34,023 nucleotides of DNA from contig JAATGF010000037.1 in NCBI GenBank assembly GCA_015654795.1, positions 1-34,023 of the forward strand. The letters run 5' to 3'. Below, in pieces: positions 17,723-26,572 of this stretch. Both the position numbers and the translations under genes were made by a program. The notes beneath the pieces were generated by a model, which ran no database searches, was not told the DNA's origin, and saw nothing but the letters and a program-made list of their open reading frames with translations. The stretch's first letter is position 1, and the number at the start of each line of letters is the position of its first letter. This stretch comes from Bacteroidales bacterium. Its GTDB lineage: Bacteria; Bacteroidota; Bacteroidia; Bacteroidales; Prolixibacteraceae.

Positions 17723-17850
17723 CATAAGGTTATTGGCGTAAAACAAATGGGCAAACACAATAATTAAGTGCTGACAAGAAATAATGTTGTATTTTTTAAT
17801 TAAGACTTAATGATCAATATTCGTCGTTTGCTTTATCAAAAAAGATAACG

Positions 17851-17940
17851 CCACAGTTTACAGAGATCCCACAATTAGCGGGACAGATTAATCAACTCAC
17901 AAAGTGAGTTTTCAATCTGTGTAATCTGAGCAATCTGTGG
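17851..17940. repeat. Nested palindromic element (AATCTGT type)
   Basis: The outer arms are CCACAG (17851-17856) and CTGTGG (17935-17940). A nested hairpin has ACAGATT (17883-17889) pairing AATCTGT (17914-17920) around AACTCAC (17894-17900) and GTGAGTT (17904-17910). It is a typical extragenic palindrome of Bacteroidota. The 384 bp between 17723 and 18106 has no gene. Confidence 0.65.
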
Positions 17941-17989
17941 TAGAAATAATCCGGTCGGCTATGGAAGCAAATCAGGTTGCCGTATTGAG

Positions 17990-18070
17990 AATAAGAGGTT
18001 TTATTTTCCTCTTTATTTAAATTCTGGTTCCGGATGAAGATTTCTTTCGGAACCGGATTTATCCTTAATT
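17990..18070 (+). terminator. Two consecutive hairpins before the kinase gene
   Basis: AATAAGAGG (17990-17998) pairs CCTCTTTATT (18010-18019), and GGTTCCG (18028-18034) pairs CGGAACC (18050-18056) with a T-rich tail. The second could end transcription from the receptor operon before the kinase, though it is 300 bp beyond the last stop codon. Confidence 0.45.
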
Positions 18071-18106
18071 TTACAAAATAGACAAACTCATAAATTCAAT
18101 TATCAA

Positions 18107-19150
18107 ATGTACATTCCCGGAGACTGGCATAACCCGCTTAATCCAATCAAGTATCTGATTGCCAATTTGGTATTAAGCTTTATGATCATCCTGATTTTTA
18201 TGTCCGAAGATTTTCGTGATTTGAAGACATTCATGATCAGTTATTTATGGACGTTCTGCATCACAATCACACAATGGACTGGCGCCATACTAATTAATCA
18301 ATTGCTTGATCGGAAAATTAACTGGGCCGTTCAACCGGTACTGCGATCAATCCTGGGGATTGTATTACTGGCGACCTATTCGGTAGCAGCATTTATGATT
18401 GTTAAATACCTGATGTATTTCATAATTTATGGAACTATTCCATCGGATGGATGGCACTTTGCTGCCCAGTCAAGCTTTTTTACAGTATTGATCTCGTTCA
18501 ACATATCACTCATATTCACAGCAATAGGTTTCTTCATGGCCTGGAAAAGAGAAGTCGTCAACTCCGAAAAGTTAAAGACCGAAATGATGACCTATAAATA
18601 TGAATCGCTTCGGAATCAGATCAATCCCCATTTCCTGTTCAATAGTCTGAATGTTTTGAGTGATCTCGTTTACGACGATCAGGCAATGGCGGTGAAGTTT
18701 ATTCAGCAATTGAGCGATTTATTTCGTTATGTGCTCGACAGCCGTGATAAAGAGCTGGTTCCGCTAAAAGATGAACTTGAATTTATTCGCTCCTTTACGT
18801 TCTTATTAAAGATGCGATTTGAAGATAAACTAATCATTGAAAGCGATGTACAGGTAAATCCAGAAGACTTTATTGTTCCTATGACATTACAACTTCTGAT
18901 CGAGAATGCGGTAAAGCACAATGAGGTTTCGGAAGCTTTTCCCCTGAGGATTCGCATCCGGAAAAACAAAGATTACCTCGAAGTTGAAAACAGTTTGCGA
19001 CTAAAAAATGTAGGTGGAGATTCGAAGAAAACCGGATTAAAGAATATCATTCAACAATTTGCTTTTTTTTCGGATCAGCCTATTGAAATCATCCCTTCGG
19101 AAGCTAATTTTATGGTACGTGTCCCTATCCTAAAATCACTCGAAAAATGA
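18107..19150 (+). CDS. LytS/YehU-type sensor histidine kinase
   Basis: A 347-residue inner-membrane kinase with four membrane helices (about 17-33, 43-65, 80-107, 124-145) and a cytoplasmic His-kinase core. The phosphoacceptor is His175 in LRNQINPHFLFNSLN, the signature of the LytS/YehU family (His_kinase PF06580 type). The N-box is LLIENAVKHNE (about 262-272), with a GLKNI G-box and an abbreviated ATPase domain. There is no large extracellular sensor domain; sensing must go through the membrane helices. Its stop overlaps the regulator start (ATGA, 19147-19150), so the two are translationally coupled. Confidence 0.92.
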   Translation: MYIPGDWHNPLNPIKYLIANLVLSFMIILIFMSEDFRDLKTFMISYLWTFCITITQWTGAILINQLLDRKINWAVQPVLRSILGIVLLATYSVAAFMIVKYLMYFIIYGTIPSDGWHFAAQSSFFTVLISFNISLIFTAIGFFMAWKREVVNSEKLKTEMMTYKYESLRNQINPHFLFNSLNVLSDLVYDDQAMAVKFIQQLSDLFRYVLDSRDKELVPLKDELEFIRSFTFLLKMRFEDKLIIESDVQVNPEDFIVPMTLQLLIENAVKHNEVSEAFPLRIRIRKNKDYLEVENSLRLKNVGGDSKKTGLKNIIQQFAFFSDQPIEIIPSEANFMVRVPILKSLEK

Positions 19151-19893
19151 AGATAATTATCCTCGAAGACGAAAACAGGGCCGCCAACCTGCTTGAAAGG
19201 TTGCTCGCAAAGGTTGCCCCTCATATGAGCGTGGTTGCCAGACTCGAATCGGTCAGGGATGGGGTGAAATACCTGCAAAATAATCCGGAACCCGACCTGA
19301 TCTTTTCAGATATTCAGTTGGCAGATGGGCTTAGCTTCGAGATTTATAGCCAGGTTGAAGTGCATTGCCCGATTATTTTCACAACAGCCTACGATCATTA
19401 TGCGATCGAAGCCTTTAAAACCAATGGAATCGATTATTTACTAAAACCAATTGAAGAAGAACGACTTACCCAGGCCATTGAAAAAGCCAGCCACTTTTCA
19501 CCTGTCGCCACTCTTGAGAAAATTCTATCTATCACTAATACAACGTCAAACAAGATATACAAGGCGAGGTTTATGGTAAAAATAGGTGATAAAATCAAAA
19601 GCATTCCTGTCGAAGATATCTTAGTTTTCTACAGTCAGAAGGCAAGTTTTATTCTTACGACGGACAAACATACTTACTGTATTGATTATACGCTCGATCA
19701 ACTGGAACCGATGCTCGACCCGGAGATGTACTTCAGAATCAACCGTAAATATATTGTTTCGATTAATGCCTGTACCAATATCCTGGCGTGGAGCAACAGC
19801 CGCCTCCGCCTCAAGATTGATGGCACCGATGATCCTGATATAATCGTCGCGCGGGAAAGGGTCCAGGAATTTAAAAACTGGCTGGACAGGTAA
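19147..19893 (+). CDS. LytTR-family response regulator
   Basis: A 248-residue regulator. The receiver domain (1 to ~120) has the acidic pocket Glu7/Asp8, the phosphoacceptor Asp55 in FSDIQLADG, Thr in TTAYDHYAIEAF, and the conserved Lys in LLKPIEE. The C-terminal LytTR DNA-binding domain is about 145-245, with IPVEDILVFYSQKA and FRINRKYIVSINA. It would bind direct repeats near target promoters, most likely the receptor operon upstream, though no pair of sites could be identified by eye. It is cotranscribed with the kinase. Confidence 0.94.
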   Translation: MKIIILEDENRAANLLERLLAKVAPHMSVVARLESVRDGVKYLQNNPEPDLIFSDIQLADGLSFEIYSQVEVHCPIIFTTAYDHYAIEAFKTNGIDYLLKPIEEERLTQAIEKASHFSPVATLEKILSITNTTSNKIYKARFMVKIGDKIKSIPVEDILVFYSQKASFILTTDKHTYCIDYTLDQLEPMLDPEMYFRINRKYIVSINACTNILAWSNSRLRLKIDGTDDPDIIVARERVQEFKNWLDR

Positions 19894-19969
19894 GTGATTC
19901 AATATTAAAATTTATATTCCTGATTCATTCTTTTAAGCCTGAATCGAAATTTACAAAAGCCATTAATAA

Positions 19970-20248
19970 AATAGATTGTAGAACAGGCATTCAGCGAGAC
20001 ACGAAAGACAAATATATAATTTATGATTACAATAGACAAATGGGTAGGTAGGGGTACTTTTTAAGCAAAAACCAACCATTTTCTCCTGTTTTTGAATCCA
20101 GAGGTTGGTACGAGGGGATCCAGAAGGAAACCCGAAGGAATCCCTAATGAAAATTGGATTCGAAAAAGCGCTTAAAAAGGGAAGATTTGGAGCAACTTTT
20201 TAGGATTGGATCAGGGTCAATTAATCATAAAACAGAGTGTGCGTCATT
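19970..20248. repeat. ~260 bp dispersed repeat, right inverted copy
   Basis: This is the reverse complement of 11793-12056, ending at GCGTCATTAT near 20248. Stops and indels interrupt the frame that is open in the left copy, which argues against coding. It also contains the CTCGTACCAACCTCTGG core shared with the repeats at 207-365 and 26918-27052. The rest of the 638 bp gap (19894-20531) has no gene; a 64-codon plus-strand ORF at 20206-20400 looks spurious. Confidence 0.85.
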
Positions 20249-20467
20249 ATGGTAAAGTGACCACATTTAATTGGAACCGTCCTCTTTTTTTTGAAATTTT
20301 AGGTTCAAATTTATATCGAACTCAGGTTAAAAGGTATGGAGCAGGTATGAGGAAGGAATTACCGTTTCAAAACTTATTTTCACTTAAAATTAAAGAATGA
20401 GGCATACCTGATTTTGATGACAGTATAATCATAATATAAATAAACTCCTACCAGGACTTTTTATTCA

Positions 20468-20503
20468 ACAAAGAGGATGCCCCGACAGAGACATCCTCTT
20501 TGT
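20468..20503 (-). terminator. Strong bidirectional terminator
   Basis: ACAAAGAGGATG (20468-20479) pairs perfectly with CATCCTCTTTGT (20492-20503), a 12 bp stem with a 12 nt loop. It lies 28 bp past the M16 peptidase stop on the minus strand and can also end plus-strand transcripts. Confidence 0.85.
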
Positions 20504-20531
20504 TGTTATGCATATGGAAACATCGCTTTAT

Positions 20532-23462
20532 CTAATAATTGAAAATATCTTTTAGCGCCAGTTCGGTAACGGGACCAACATTTTTCAACTTCTGAAGATC
20601 AACATCCTTCTTATTACCAACAATCATATAAGTATATTTTTTATCCTTAAAATGCTGATCGAAAAACTGCTGAGTGTCTTCAATCTTTGTATTCCGGGCA
20701 GCATCGTAGTAATCCTTGCGAATGTCGTAATCGATACCTAAATTTTTGTTTTGCAGCCAGTTCCAGAAAATATTACTTTTGATAATCCGCTCTGTCTGGA
20801 TGCTTTTTATCACGCTCTCTTTTGCAATATTGAACGATTTTTCATCAACAACCATTTTGGTAAACAATCCATTCATTGCACCGATAGCATCCATCATCTT
20901 ATTGGCCTGCGTTCCAACATATCCGTAAATATAGAATGAATCCGTTTTTTTGGCGGGACGCAAATAGTTGGCCCAGGCTGAATAAGCTAAAGCTCTTGCC
21001 TCACGAATCTCCTGAAAAACTACCGAACTCATCGAATTCCCGTAATATTCATTAAAGACACGGGCATTCACCAAGGTTTTCGGATCAAATGGCAGATCAC
21101 GCGACATCATCACAATTTCGACCTGCGATTTATCATAGTCGACCAGGAAAACCTTGTTCTGATCAGTAACCTGCTCTACAAAAGGCTTTTCAATTGGGAT
21201 AGGTAAACTCTCCGGCGTTAAAATATGGTTAGTCCTGACGAGTGCAGTTACCTTTGTAAAATCGGTAGGCCCGTAATAAAATACACGATGCGGATATTTA
21301 CAGAATTTGTGAATTATATCAGTAAGTTCTTGGGGATCAATCGCTTTTAAAGCCTCTTCGGAGAGGATATTCGTGAAAGGCGATTCTTTTCCGTATTTAC
21401 CAAAATTCTGAAGCGCAGCGCCAATGGCATTTTGATCCTTTTTCTGATCCTCGCGCTCCTTTAAAATTCCTTCAACCAATTTTTCATAGGCATCTTTGTC
21501 GGGCTTAGCTTCGGCAAGAAGCTGCTCAAGAAGTTTTATTCCGGCTTCGCTATTTTGATCCAAACCGCTGATTGACACATACGACCGATCAGTCCTCGTA
21601 TTCACACTAAGTGAAACGCCCAGTTTATAAAGTTCCTTTTTAAACTGTTCAGCAGTAAACTTTTCAGTTCCAAGATAAGGAAGATATTTAACCGCGAGCG
21701 CCAGTTTAGGATCATGATTACTGCCAATTTCGGCGACATAATTCAGCGAGAAAAGATCATTTGTGGTATTCGGGATATAATCTAAATTTACACTTTCGTT
21801 TAGTTTCTCCTCTTTTATTGCTTCGGAATAATTGACAAAAACCGGTTCGATGGGAGCATCACTTTGGCTGATAAATGTTTTAAGGAAAGCAGACTGATCC
21901 GCACGGTTGATCGCAATTGGGGTAATCTGCGGTTTTTCAACTTTAACCAGATCTTTGGCAACGCCTGTTCTCTTGAATACCTCAACATAGTTATCTTTAT
22001 AATTTGCCTTGGCAAACTCAACAAGCTGAGCTTTTGTAATTTTTATAAGTTGATCATTAAAATCAAGTTCGGTAGCCCAATCTGATTTTTTTATGAAAGC
22101 ATCCAGAAAAGTGAAAGCCCGTGCATTACTCTCATTGCGGCGGATCTTTTCCAATTTCAGGTTATTAATAGTCGCCGGAATAAGCTCATCATCAAACTCA
22201 CCCTTCTTTACCTTCTCAATTTCAGCAAGAAGTAAATCACGCACCTCCTCTAATTTTTGTCCCTGACGTGGCTTCCCAAAGAAAAGATGATAACCATAAT
22301 CTGCTTCAAAATTACTTGTACTACCAGCCTGAAGCACCTTTTGTTGTTGATTCAGATCGAGATCGATCAATCCGGCAACCGAATTGGTAAGGATGTAATC
22401 GATCATAGTTACATACTTACGATCGTCGGAGTGATAGCCGTTAAACCGGAAAGCCAGCTGAACCTGCTCTGATTCCGGACCTACAACTTCTTTAACTACA
22501 GGTGTAGAAATAGCAACTTCTTTGGGAAAATCAATCTTTGGTAACTCTTTTGGCTCAAATTTTCCAAAAGCGCTATCGACCAACTTTATGGTCTCTTCAC
22601 AATCAATATCGCCACTTAGGATAAACACCATGTTATTAGGCACATACCAGGTTCTGTAAAATTTCATGATATTCACCATCGAAGGGTTTTTCAGATGTTC
22701 AGGTAATCCGATGACGTCGCGTCCCAGTGGATTTGTAGGAAACAGACCTTTCATCAAGGCATTGTTTAAACGCATGTCGTCCATATCCTGATACATATTG
22801 AACTCTTCGTAAACAGCTTCGAGTTCGGTGTGGAAAAGCCGAAGAACAGGGTTGCGAAAACGCTCACTCTCCATTTCTATCCACTTTTTAAGCTCATTAA
22901 CAGGAATATCATTCATAAAAGCCGTTACATCGTAATTGGTAAAAGCGTTTGTGCTCTTTGCCCCGATAGAAGATGACATTTTATCATATTCATTCGGAAT
23001 GGCAAATTTGGATGCTGCCTGCGATACCCTGTCAATTTCCTTATAGATATCCTTCTTTTGGGCGGGCTCAACTTCGGCTTTATATCGCTCAAAAAGATCC
23101 GAAATACTGTCCAGCAGCACTTTTTCAGCGGGCCAATTGGTCGTACCAAAATTATCAGTCCCTTTAAACATCATATGTTCAAGGTAATGAGCCAATCCTG
23201 TAGTTTCGGTAGGATCATTTACCGATCCGGCCCTCACTCCAATAAGTCCCATAGCGCGGGGTTCGTCTTTATTAACAGAAAGGTAAACAGTTAGCCCGTT
23301 TTTCAAGGTATAAATTCTTGTCTTCAACGGATCGTTTGTTACCTGTTCATACGAATAACCGTTTTTATCGGTTTTGAGTTCTTTCATATACTCAGCTTTC
23401 TTACACGAAAACAAAACTCCCAAAAGGAGAATAACCGGAAGGAATCGGATTGCTGTTCTCAT
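20532..23462 (-). CDS. M16-family zinc peptidase, lipoprotein
   Basis: A 976-residue two-lobe pitrilysin-type (M16) metallopeptidase. The signal peptide ends in lipobox VLFS-Cys20, so it is an envelope lipoprotein. The inverted zinc motif HYLEH is His92-Glu95-His96, and the third ligand is likely Glu219 or Glu220 in ELEAVYEEF, with a longer helical insertion between them (about 110-150). The second, inactive M16 repeat spans roughly 530-970 with an R-Y-type pair in the substrate-closing part (SDIREARALAYSAWANY). Peptide degradation in the periplasm is the expected role. It is on the minus strand, converging with the response regulator. Confidence 0.93.
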   Translation of the reverse strand: MRTAIRFLPVILLLGVLFSCKKAEYMKELKTDKNGYSYEQVTNDPLKTRIYTLKNGLTVYLSVNKDEPRAMGLIGVRAGSVNDPTETTGLAHYLEHMMFKGTDNFGTTNWPAEKVLLDSISDLFERYKAEVEPAQKKDIYKEIDRVSQAASKFAIPNEYDKMSSSIGAKSTNAFTNYDVTAFMNDIPVNELKKWIEMESERFRNPVLRLFHTELEAVYEEFNMYQDMDDMRLNNALMKGLFPTNPLGRDVIGLPEHLKNPSMVNIMKFYRTWYVPNNMVFILSGDIDCEETIKLVDSAFGKFEPKELPKIDFPKEVAISTPVVKEVVGPESEQVQLAFRFNGYHSDDRKYVTMIDYILTNSVAGLIDLDLNQQQKVLQAGSTSNFEADYGYHLFFGKPRQGQKLEEVRDLLLAEIEKVKKGEFDDELIPATINNLKLEKIRRNESNARAFTFLDAFIKKSDWATELDFNDQLIKITKAQLVEFAKANYKDNYVEVFKRTGVAKDLVKVEKPQITPIAINRADQSAFLKTFISQSDAPIEPVFVNYSEAIKEEKLNESVNLDYIPNTTNDLFSLNYVAEIGSNHDPKLALAVKYLPYLGTEKFTAEQFKKELYKLGVSLSVNTRTDRSYVSISGLDQNSEAGIKLLEQLLAEAKPDKDAYEKLVEGILKEREDQKKDQNAIGAALQNFGKYGKESPFTNILSEEALKAIDPQELTDIIHKFCKYPHRVFYYGPTDFTKVTALVRTNHILTPESLPIPIEKPFVEQVTDQNKVFLVDYDKSQVEIVMMSRDLPFDPKTLVNARVFNEYYGNSMSSVVFQEIREARALAYSAWANYLRPAKKTDSFYIYGYVGTQANKMMDAIGAMNGLFTKMVVDEKSFNIAKESVIKSIQTERIIKSNIFWNWLQNKNLGIDYDIRKDYYDAARNTKIEDTQQFFDQHFKDKKYTYMIVGNKKDVDLQKLKNVGPVTELALKDIFNY

Positions 23463-23518
23463 AGGAAAATAAAATTGGTTTGAACTATTGATTAATAATG
23501 ATGCTAAAAGTAATAATT

Positions 23519-23533
23519 TACTTTCAAAGTAAT
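23519..23533. promoter_or_regulatory. Perfect palindrome upstream of the M16 gene
   Basis: TTACTTT-C-AAAGTAA lies 57 bp upstream of the M16 start codon in the promoter region. A 7 bp perfect arm on either side of one base suits an operator for a dimeric repressor. No match to a known site is claimed. Confidence 0.35.
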
Positions 23534-23602
23534 TTACTCATGCTGAAAATATTGAGGAATTAATGCAAACAAGTTTAAGTAATCGGTTGATCAGATTATT
23601 AG

Positions 23603-23638
23603 AAAAAAGAAGCCTGCCAAATAGCGGTCTGGCAGGCT
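23603..23638 (-). terminator. Rho-independent terminator of the 23700-24188 gene
   Basis: AGCCTGCCA (23611-23619) pairs TGGCAGGCT (23630-23638), followed on the minus strand by TTCTTTTTTC. It begins 62 bp after the stop codon. Confidence 0.85.
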
Positions 23639-23699
23639 CTGAGAAAAGTGCAGTTGTTTACTGCATCTGGGGTTATATTTGAAAGGACACAATTTGCCG

Positions 23700-24188
23700 T
23701 TAATTGAGAAGGTCCTCACTTTTCAACAAGCCCGGGTAATAATTTGCGATCAATCCCAATGCTGCAGAAATTGGAAGACTGCCTTCTGAAATTTTCTTCT
23801 GATTTTGAAATTCCTCCTCAGACAAAAATAATGCATTGATCTCCGGATCGTATTTCATTTGCTTGCCCGATAAAAGTTGTACTCCAAAAGAAGCTTTTTT
23901 GCATGCATATCGCACTTCCAGATTTTTCGAACGAACGATATAATCCGTGCAGTTACTGCGCTCATCCAGGTAAATTAATACCGGTTTTTGAGCGTTCTCG
24001 TAAGTCAGTTCAAAAGCACGCATTGTTTCTCCATCTGTATTAACGGGAGGAAGTTCTTTGATTTCATAATTGCCAAAGTTCGTATTTGAATTCCCTTTTA
24101 AGAAGATGGAATTACCCGTAAGATCGGTTGCGTGAACTTCACAAAAAGCAAACATCAGAAAAACGAAAAGAAATGATAATTGTTTCAT
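23700..24188 (-). CDS. Small exported protein, unknown
   Basis: A 162-residue protein with a signal peptide (MKQLSFLFVFLMFAFCEVHA, cleavage near 20/21). The mature part has two cysteines (about 80 and 95; SNCTDYIVRS and RYACKKASF) that could form a disulfide and a beta-rich middle, then a helical end. I recognise no family. It is monocistronic on the minus strand with a terminator of its own. It is probably periplasmic. Confidence 0.75.
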   Translation of the reverse strand: MKQLSFLFVFLMFAFCEVHATDLTGNSIFLKGNSNTNFGNYEIKELPPVNTDGETMRAFELTYENAQKPVLIYLDERSNCTDYIVRSKNLEVRYACKKASFGVQLLSGKQMKYDPEINALFLSEEEFQNQKKISEGSLPISAALGLIANYYPGLLKSEDLLN

Positions 24189-24452
24189 AGCAAATAAGTA
24201 TTAATAGTATTTTAAAAATTAATTCCATGCTTTCATTTTACAAGTCTTATGCCAACTATTACTTCGCGCTGAAATATAGACGGTAGCATTTTGACATAGA
24301 GAAGTTGGATTGAACGGAATTGAATACTTTGCTGCACGAATCCGAACGATTTGCTACTATATGTTAAGTCTTCTTGAACTTTCGGACTAAATATTTGTTT
24401 TTTATTAAATATTGGTAACTTACACGTTTATAAAATTAACACGTTGCGTAAG

Positions 24453-24914
24453 ATGAGATACCGGAGTAAATTAGCATGTTTGCTGACTGTTTTAATCCTT
24501 ACGGCTTGTACGGTTACTAAAACCATTTGCCCGTGTGAAGCTCCGGAAGTCATTCGGTTGGGAGATAAAGAGATCGAAATAAATGCTCAGATTATCTTAA
24601 TTGACACGATTGCATCGGGCGGAATGAAGGTAAAAATCCTGTTAACAACGCCTGCCCGTACTACTTTACCCACGAATTTTGAAGCTGACTATTATTACCT
24701 TCGCTCCTCGAATCTTTCGCGCGATGCTTTCGAAGGAAAATTTACATCGATAAATACAAATTCAGCAGAAGGAATTATGGAACTTGAAGCCAATAATGCT
24801 CCAGTCTGGGGAAATGGTGAATTGGTGGATGTAGCTGTACACCTAACAGATAGTCACGGCAAAGTGCATTTTCTGAAAAAAGATGCAGTCCCCGTTCAAT
24901 CGGCGAATCGCTAA
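24453..24914 (+). CDS. Small lipoprotein, unknown
   Basis: A 153-residue lipoprotein with signal VLILTA and lipobox Cys19. The mature part is mostly beta (EIEINAQIILIDTIASGG...VKILLTTPA; GELVDVAVHLTDSHGKVHFL). The ATG at 24453 is preferred over a TTG 9 bp upstream. No catalytic signature is seen, and the family is not recognised. It sits alone before the tRNA gene. Confidence 0.75.
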   Translation: MRYRSKLACLLTVLILTACTVTKTICPCEAPEVIRLGDKEIEINAQIILIDTIASGGMKVKILLTTPARTTLPTNFEADYYYLRSSNLSRDAFEGKFTSINTNSAEGIMELEANNAPVWGNGELVDVAVHLTDSHGKVHFLKKDAVPVQSANR

Positions 24915-24970
24915 TATTTGATTTGTCTTTATGTTTTGAAAATTAATGGCCGGAAAATAAAAAAATCTCC

Positions 24971-24978
24971 TACTTTTG
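24971..24978 (+). promoter_or_regulatory. Bacteroidota -7 element for the tRNA
   Basis: TACTTTTG matches TAnnTTTG 45 bp upstream of tRNA-Ser. No -33 box is found at a usual distance. Confidence 0.5.
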
Positions 24979-25022
24979 TGCCACTAAAATAACCAACTAA
25001 TTACTGTTGGTTAATTGACCAG

Positions 25023-25110
25023 GGAGAGATGTCCGAGTGGTCGAAGGAGCACGCCTGGAAAGTGTGTGTACGCCAAAAGTGTACCGTGGGTTCGAATCCC
25101 ACTCTCTCCG
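25023..25110 (+). tRNA. tRNA-Ser (anticodon GGA)
   Basis: An 88 nt cloverleaf with acceptor stem GGAGAGA/TCTCTCC (25023-25029 with 25103-25109) and discriminator G at 25110. The anticodon stem CACGC/GTGTG holds loop CTGGAAA with GGA at 25057-25059, which reads UCC/UCU. A long variable arm of class II type and a GGTTCGAATCC T loop are present. CCA is not encoded and must be added after transcription. The CDS-like frame over it (25015-25296) is an artefact. Confidence 0.96.
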
Positions 25111-25118
25111 CTGAATAT

Positions 25119-25154
25119 GAGGCTGTTAGTAGAAAAACTAATAACCTCTTTTTT
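25119..25154 (+). terminator. Rho-independent terminator after tRNA-Ser
   Basis: GAGGCTGTTAGT pairs with ACTAATAACCTC (one mismatch, one wobble) around AGAAAA, followed by six T. It begins 9 bp past the tRNA end. Confidence 0.85.
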
Positions 25155-25324
25155 ATTGGTATATTTCAAATTCTTGATAAAGAATATTTTAGGTATTAAG
25201 AATCAAAAAGAATTCCAAAACAGATTTTATCGAATTCTACGAATGATTCAGGAGTATGACTTGCCTGATGAGAATGATTTTGAACCACTAAAATGATTAC
25301 TTTTGTAAATATTAAAATACCAAA

Positions 25325-25813
25325 ATGATGAATAAAATTTTATTACTATTATTGCTACCAGTATTAATATTTGCTTGTAAATCAAGCTCTACTACTACGA
25401 ATCTATCTCCGAAATCAGACAGATCCACTCAGTCGGGGATAAAAGGTAACTGGCAAATTACCAACGTTTCATTTCCAGGATCCAATTACTTTAAAGTGAA
25501 TTCGTTTCAAATTGCAGATTCAAAATGTCTTATCGGAAGTACCTGGAATTTTATCCCAAATAATAACAAAGGAAATATGAGCCTGAATCAATCCGACTGC
25601 CCGTCATTTAGTTCGCCAATAGTCTGGAGCATAGACAAAGATGGGAAATTCGGTTTGAAAATTGTTGAAGTTGGCGTAAAATCAAAAACGGTTACACAAG
25701 GGTACCTTTTAAGAATTGCGAACAAGACAGAAACCTCATTTCAATTAATAGATATAATTAACGTTGAAGGTCAGGAAAAGGAGATTATTTATCAATTTGA
25801 AAAAATTAATTAA
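25325..25813 (+). CDS. Lipocalin-like lipoprotein
   Basis: A 162-residue lipoprotein with signal LLLLLLPVLIFA and lipobox Cys18, then a Ser/Thr-rich linker. The body begins IKGNWQITNVSFPG and alternates strands (STWNFIPNNNKGNMSL, PIVWSIDKDGKFGLKIV, YLLRIANKTETSFQLID), the usual look of the lipocalin-like domain in Bacteroidota. The gene ends 10 bp before the OmpA-type gene on the same strand, so the two are probably one operon. The ligand is unknown. Confidence 0.8.
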   Translation: MMNKILLLLLLPVLIFACKSSSTTTNLSPKSDRSTQSGIKGNWQITNVSFPGSNYFKVNSFQIADSKCLIGSTWNFIPNNNKGNMSLNQSDCPSFSSPIVWSIDKDGKFGLKIVEVGVKSKTVTQGYLLRIANKTETSFQLIDIINVEGQEKEIIYQFEKIN

Positions 25814-25823
25814 AGTATTTATA

Positions 25824-26519
25824 ATGAAAAAATTAATAATTTACAGTTTATCTTTTTTGTGTGTAACTGCATCTGTTCTTACAAGTTGTAATTCAATTAA
25901 AAATGCAAATAATACCCAAAAAGGTGCGGGAATTGGAGTTGCAGCAGGTGCGCTTATTGGTGGAATTCTGGGCAACTATGTTGGAAAAGGCGGCAATGCT
26001 GTATTAGGCTCCGTCGTTGGCGCTGCGGTTGGTGGTGGTACAGGCGCCATTATCGGTAATAAAATGGATAAGCAGGCTAAAAAAATTACAGAAGCTTTAC
26101 CAGGTGCGGATGTTGAAAGAGTTGGCGAAGGAATTCGGTTGGTTCTAAAGGAAGATGCAATTCGGTTTGATGTAAATAAATCAACATTAACTGAACAGGC
26201 AAAATTAAATTTGGACAAATTAATTCCTGTATTTAAAGAATATGGTGAAACCAATCTTGATATTTTTGGTTATACCGACAGTTCAGGCAAGCCTGAATAT
26301 AATTTGACACTTTCAAAAAACAGGGCTGCCTCGGTAAAAGCCTACCTGGTTTCAAAAGGATTGGTCGCTTCAAGGCTTAATACTACAGGTATGGGAATTG
26401 CGGATCCAATTGCATCAAACGAAACAGTAGAAGGTAAAAGTCAAAACCGTCGTGTCGAGTTTGCAATTACAGCAAACCAAAAAATGACCGAAGAAGCAAA
26501 AGCAGAGGCTAAAAATTAA
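25824..26519 (+). CDS. OmpA-family lipoprotein with glycine zipper
   Basis: A 231-residue protein: signal with lipobox (VLTS-Cys), glycine-zipper hairpin (about 35-82; GAGIGVAAGALIGGILGNYVG and a second Gly/Ala run), and a C-terminal OmpA peptidoglycan-binding domain (about 110-220; IRFDVNKSTLTEQAKLNLDK, FGYTDSSGKPEYNLTLSKNR). This is the YiaD/OmpA-like type that anchors membrane to cell wall. The start is placed at ATG 25824, not at 25764, because the longer frame overlaps the gene before and hides the signal peptide. Confidence 0.92.
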   Translation: MKKLIIYSLSFLCVTASVLTSCNSIKNANNTQKGAGIGVAAGALIGGILGNYVGKGGNAVLGSVVGAAVGGGTGAIIGNKMDKQAKKITEALPGADVERVGEGIRLVLKEDAIRFDVNKSTLTEQAKLNLDKLIPVFKEYGETNLDIFGYTDSSGKPEYNLTLSKNRAASVKAYLVSKGLVASRLNTTGMGIADPIASNETVEGKSQNRRVEFAITANQKMTEEAKAEAKN

Positions 26520-26538
26520 GAAAAGGTTAAAAATCTTG

Positions 26539-26572
26539 AGCCCCGTTTGTCAATTGACGAATGGGGCTTTTT
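26539..26572 (+). terminator. Rho-independent terminator of the lipoprotein operon
   Basis: AGCCCC...GGGGCT with an inner stem TTTGTCAA/TTGACGAA forms a nearly full palindrome followed by TTTTT, 20 bp after the OmpA stop. Confidence 0.9.

Noticed and set aside
11793..20248. Composite transposon with the inverted repeats as insertion sequences
   Set aside because: The repeats encode no transposase and the genes between them are ordinary; target-site duplications could not be seen.
25015..25296. 93-codon plus-strand ORF across tRNA-Ser
   Set aside because: The front half is the tRNA itself and the internal ATG (25117) lies in the tRNA's terminator hairpin. The hydrophobic remainder has no other support.
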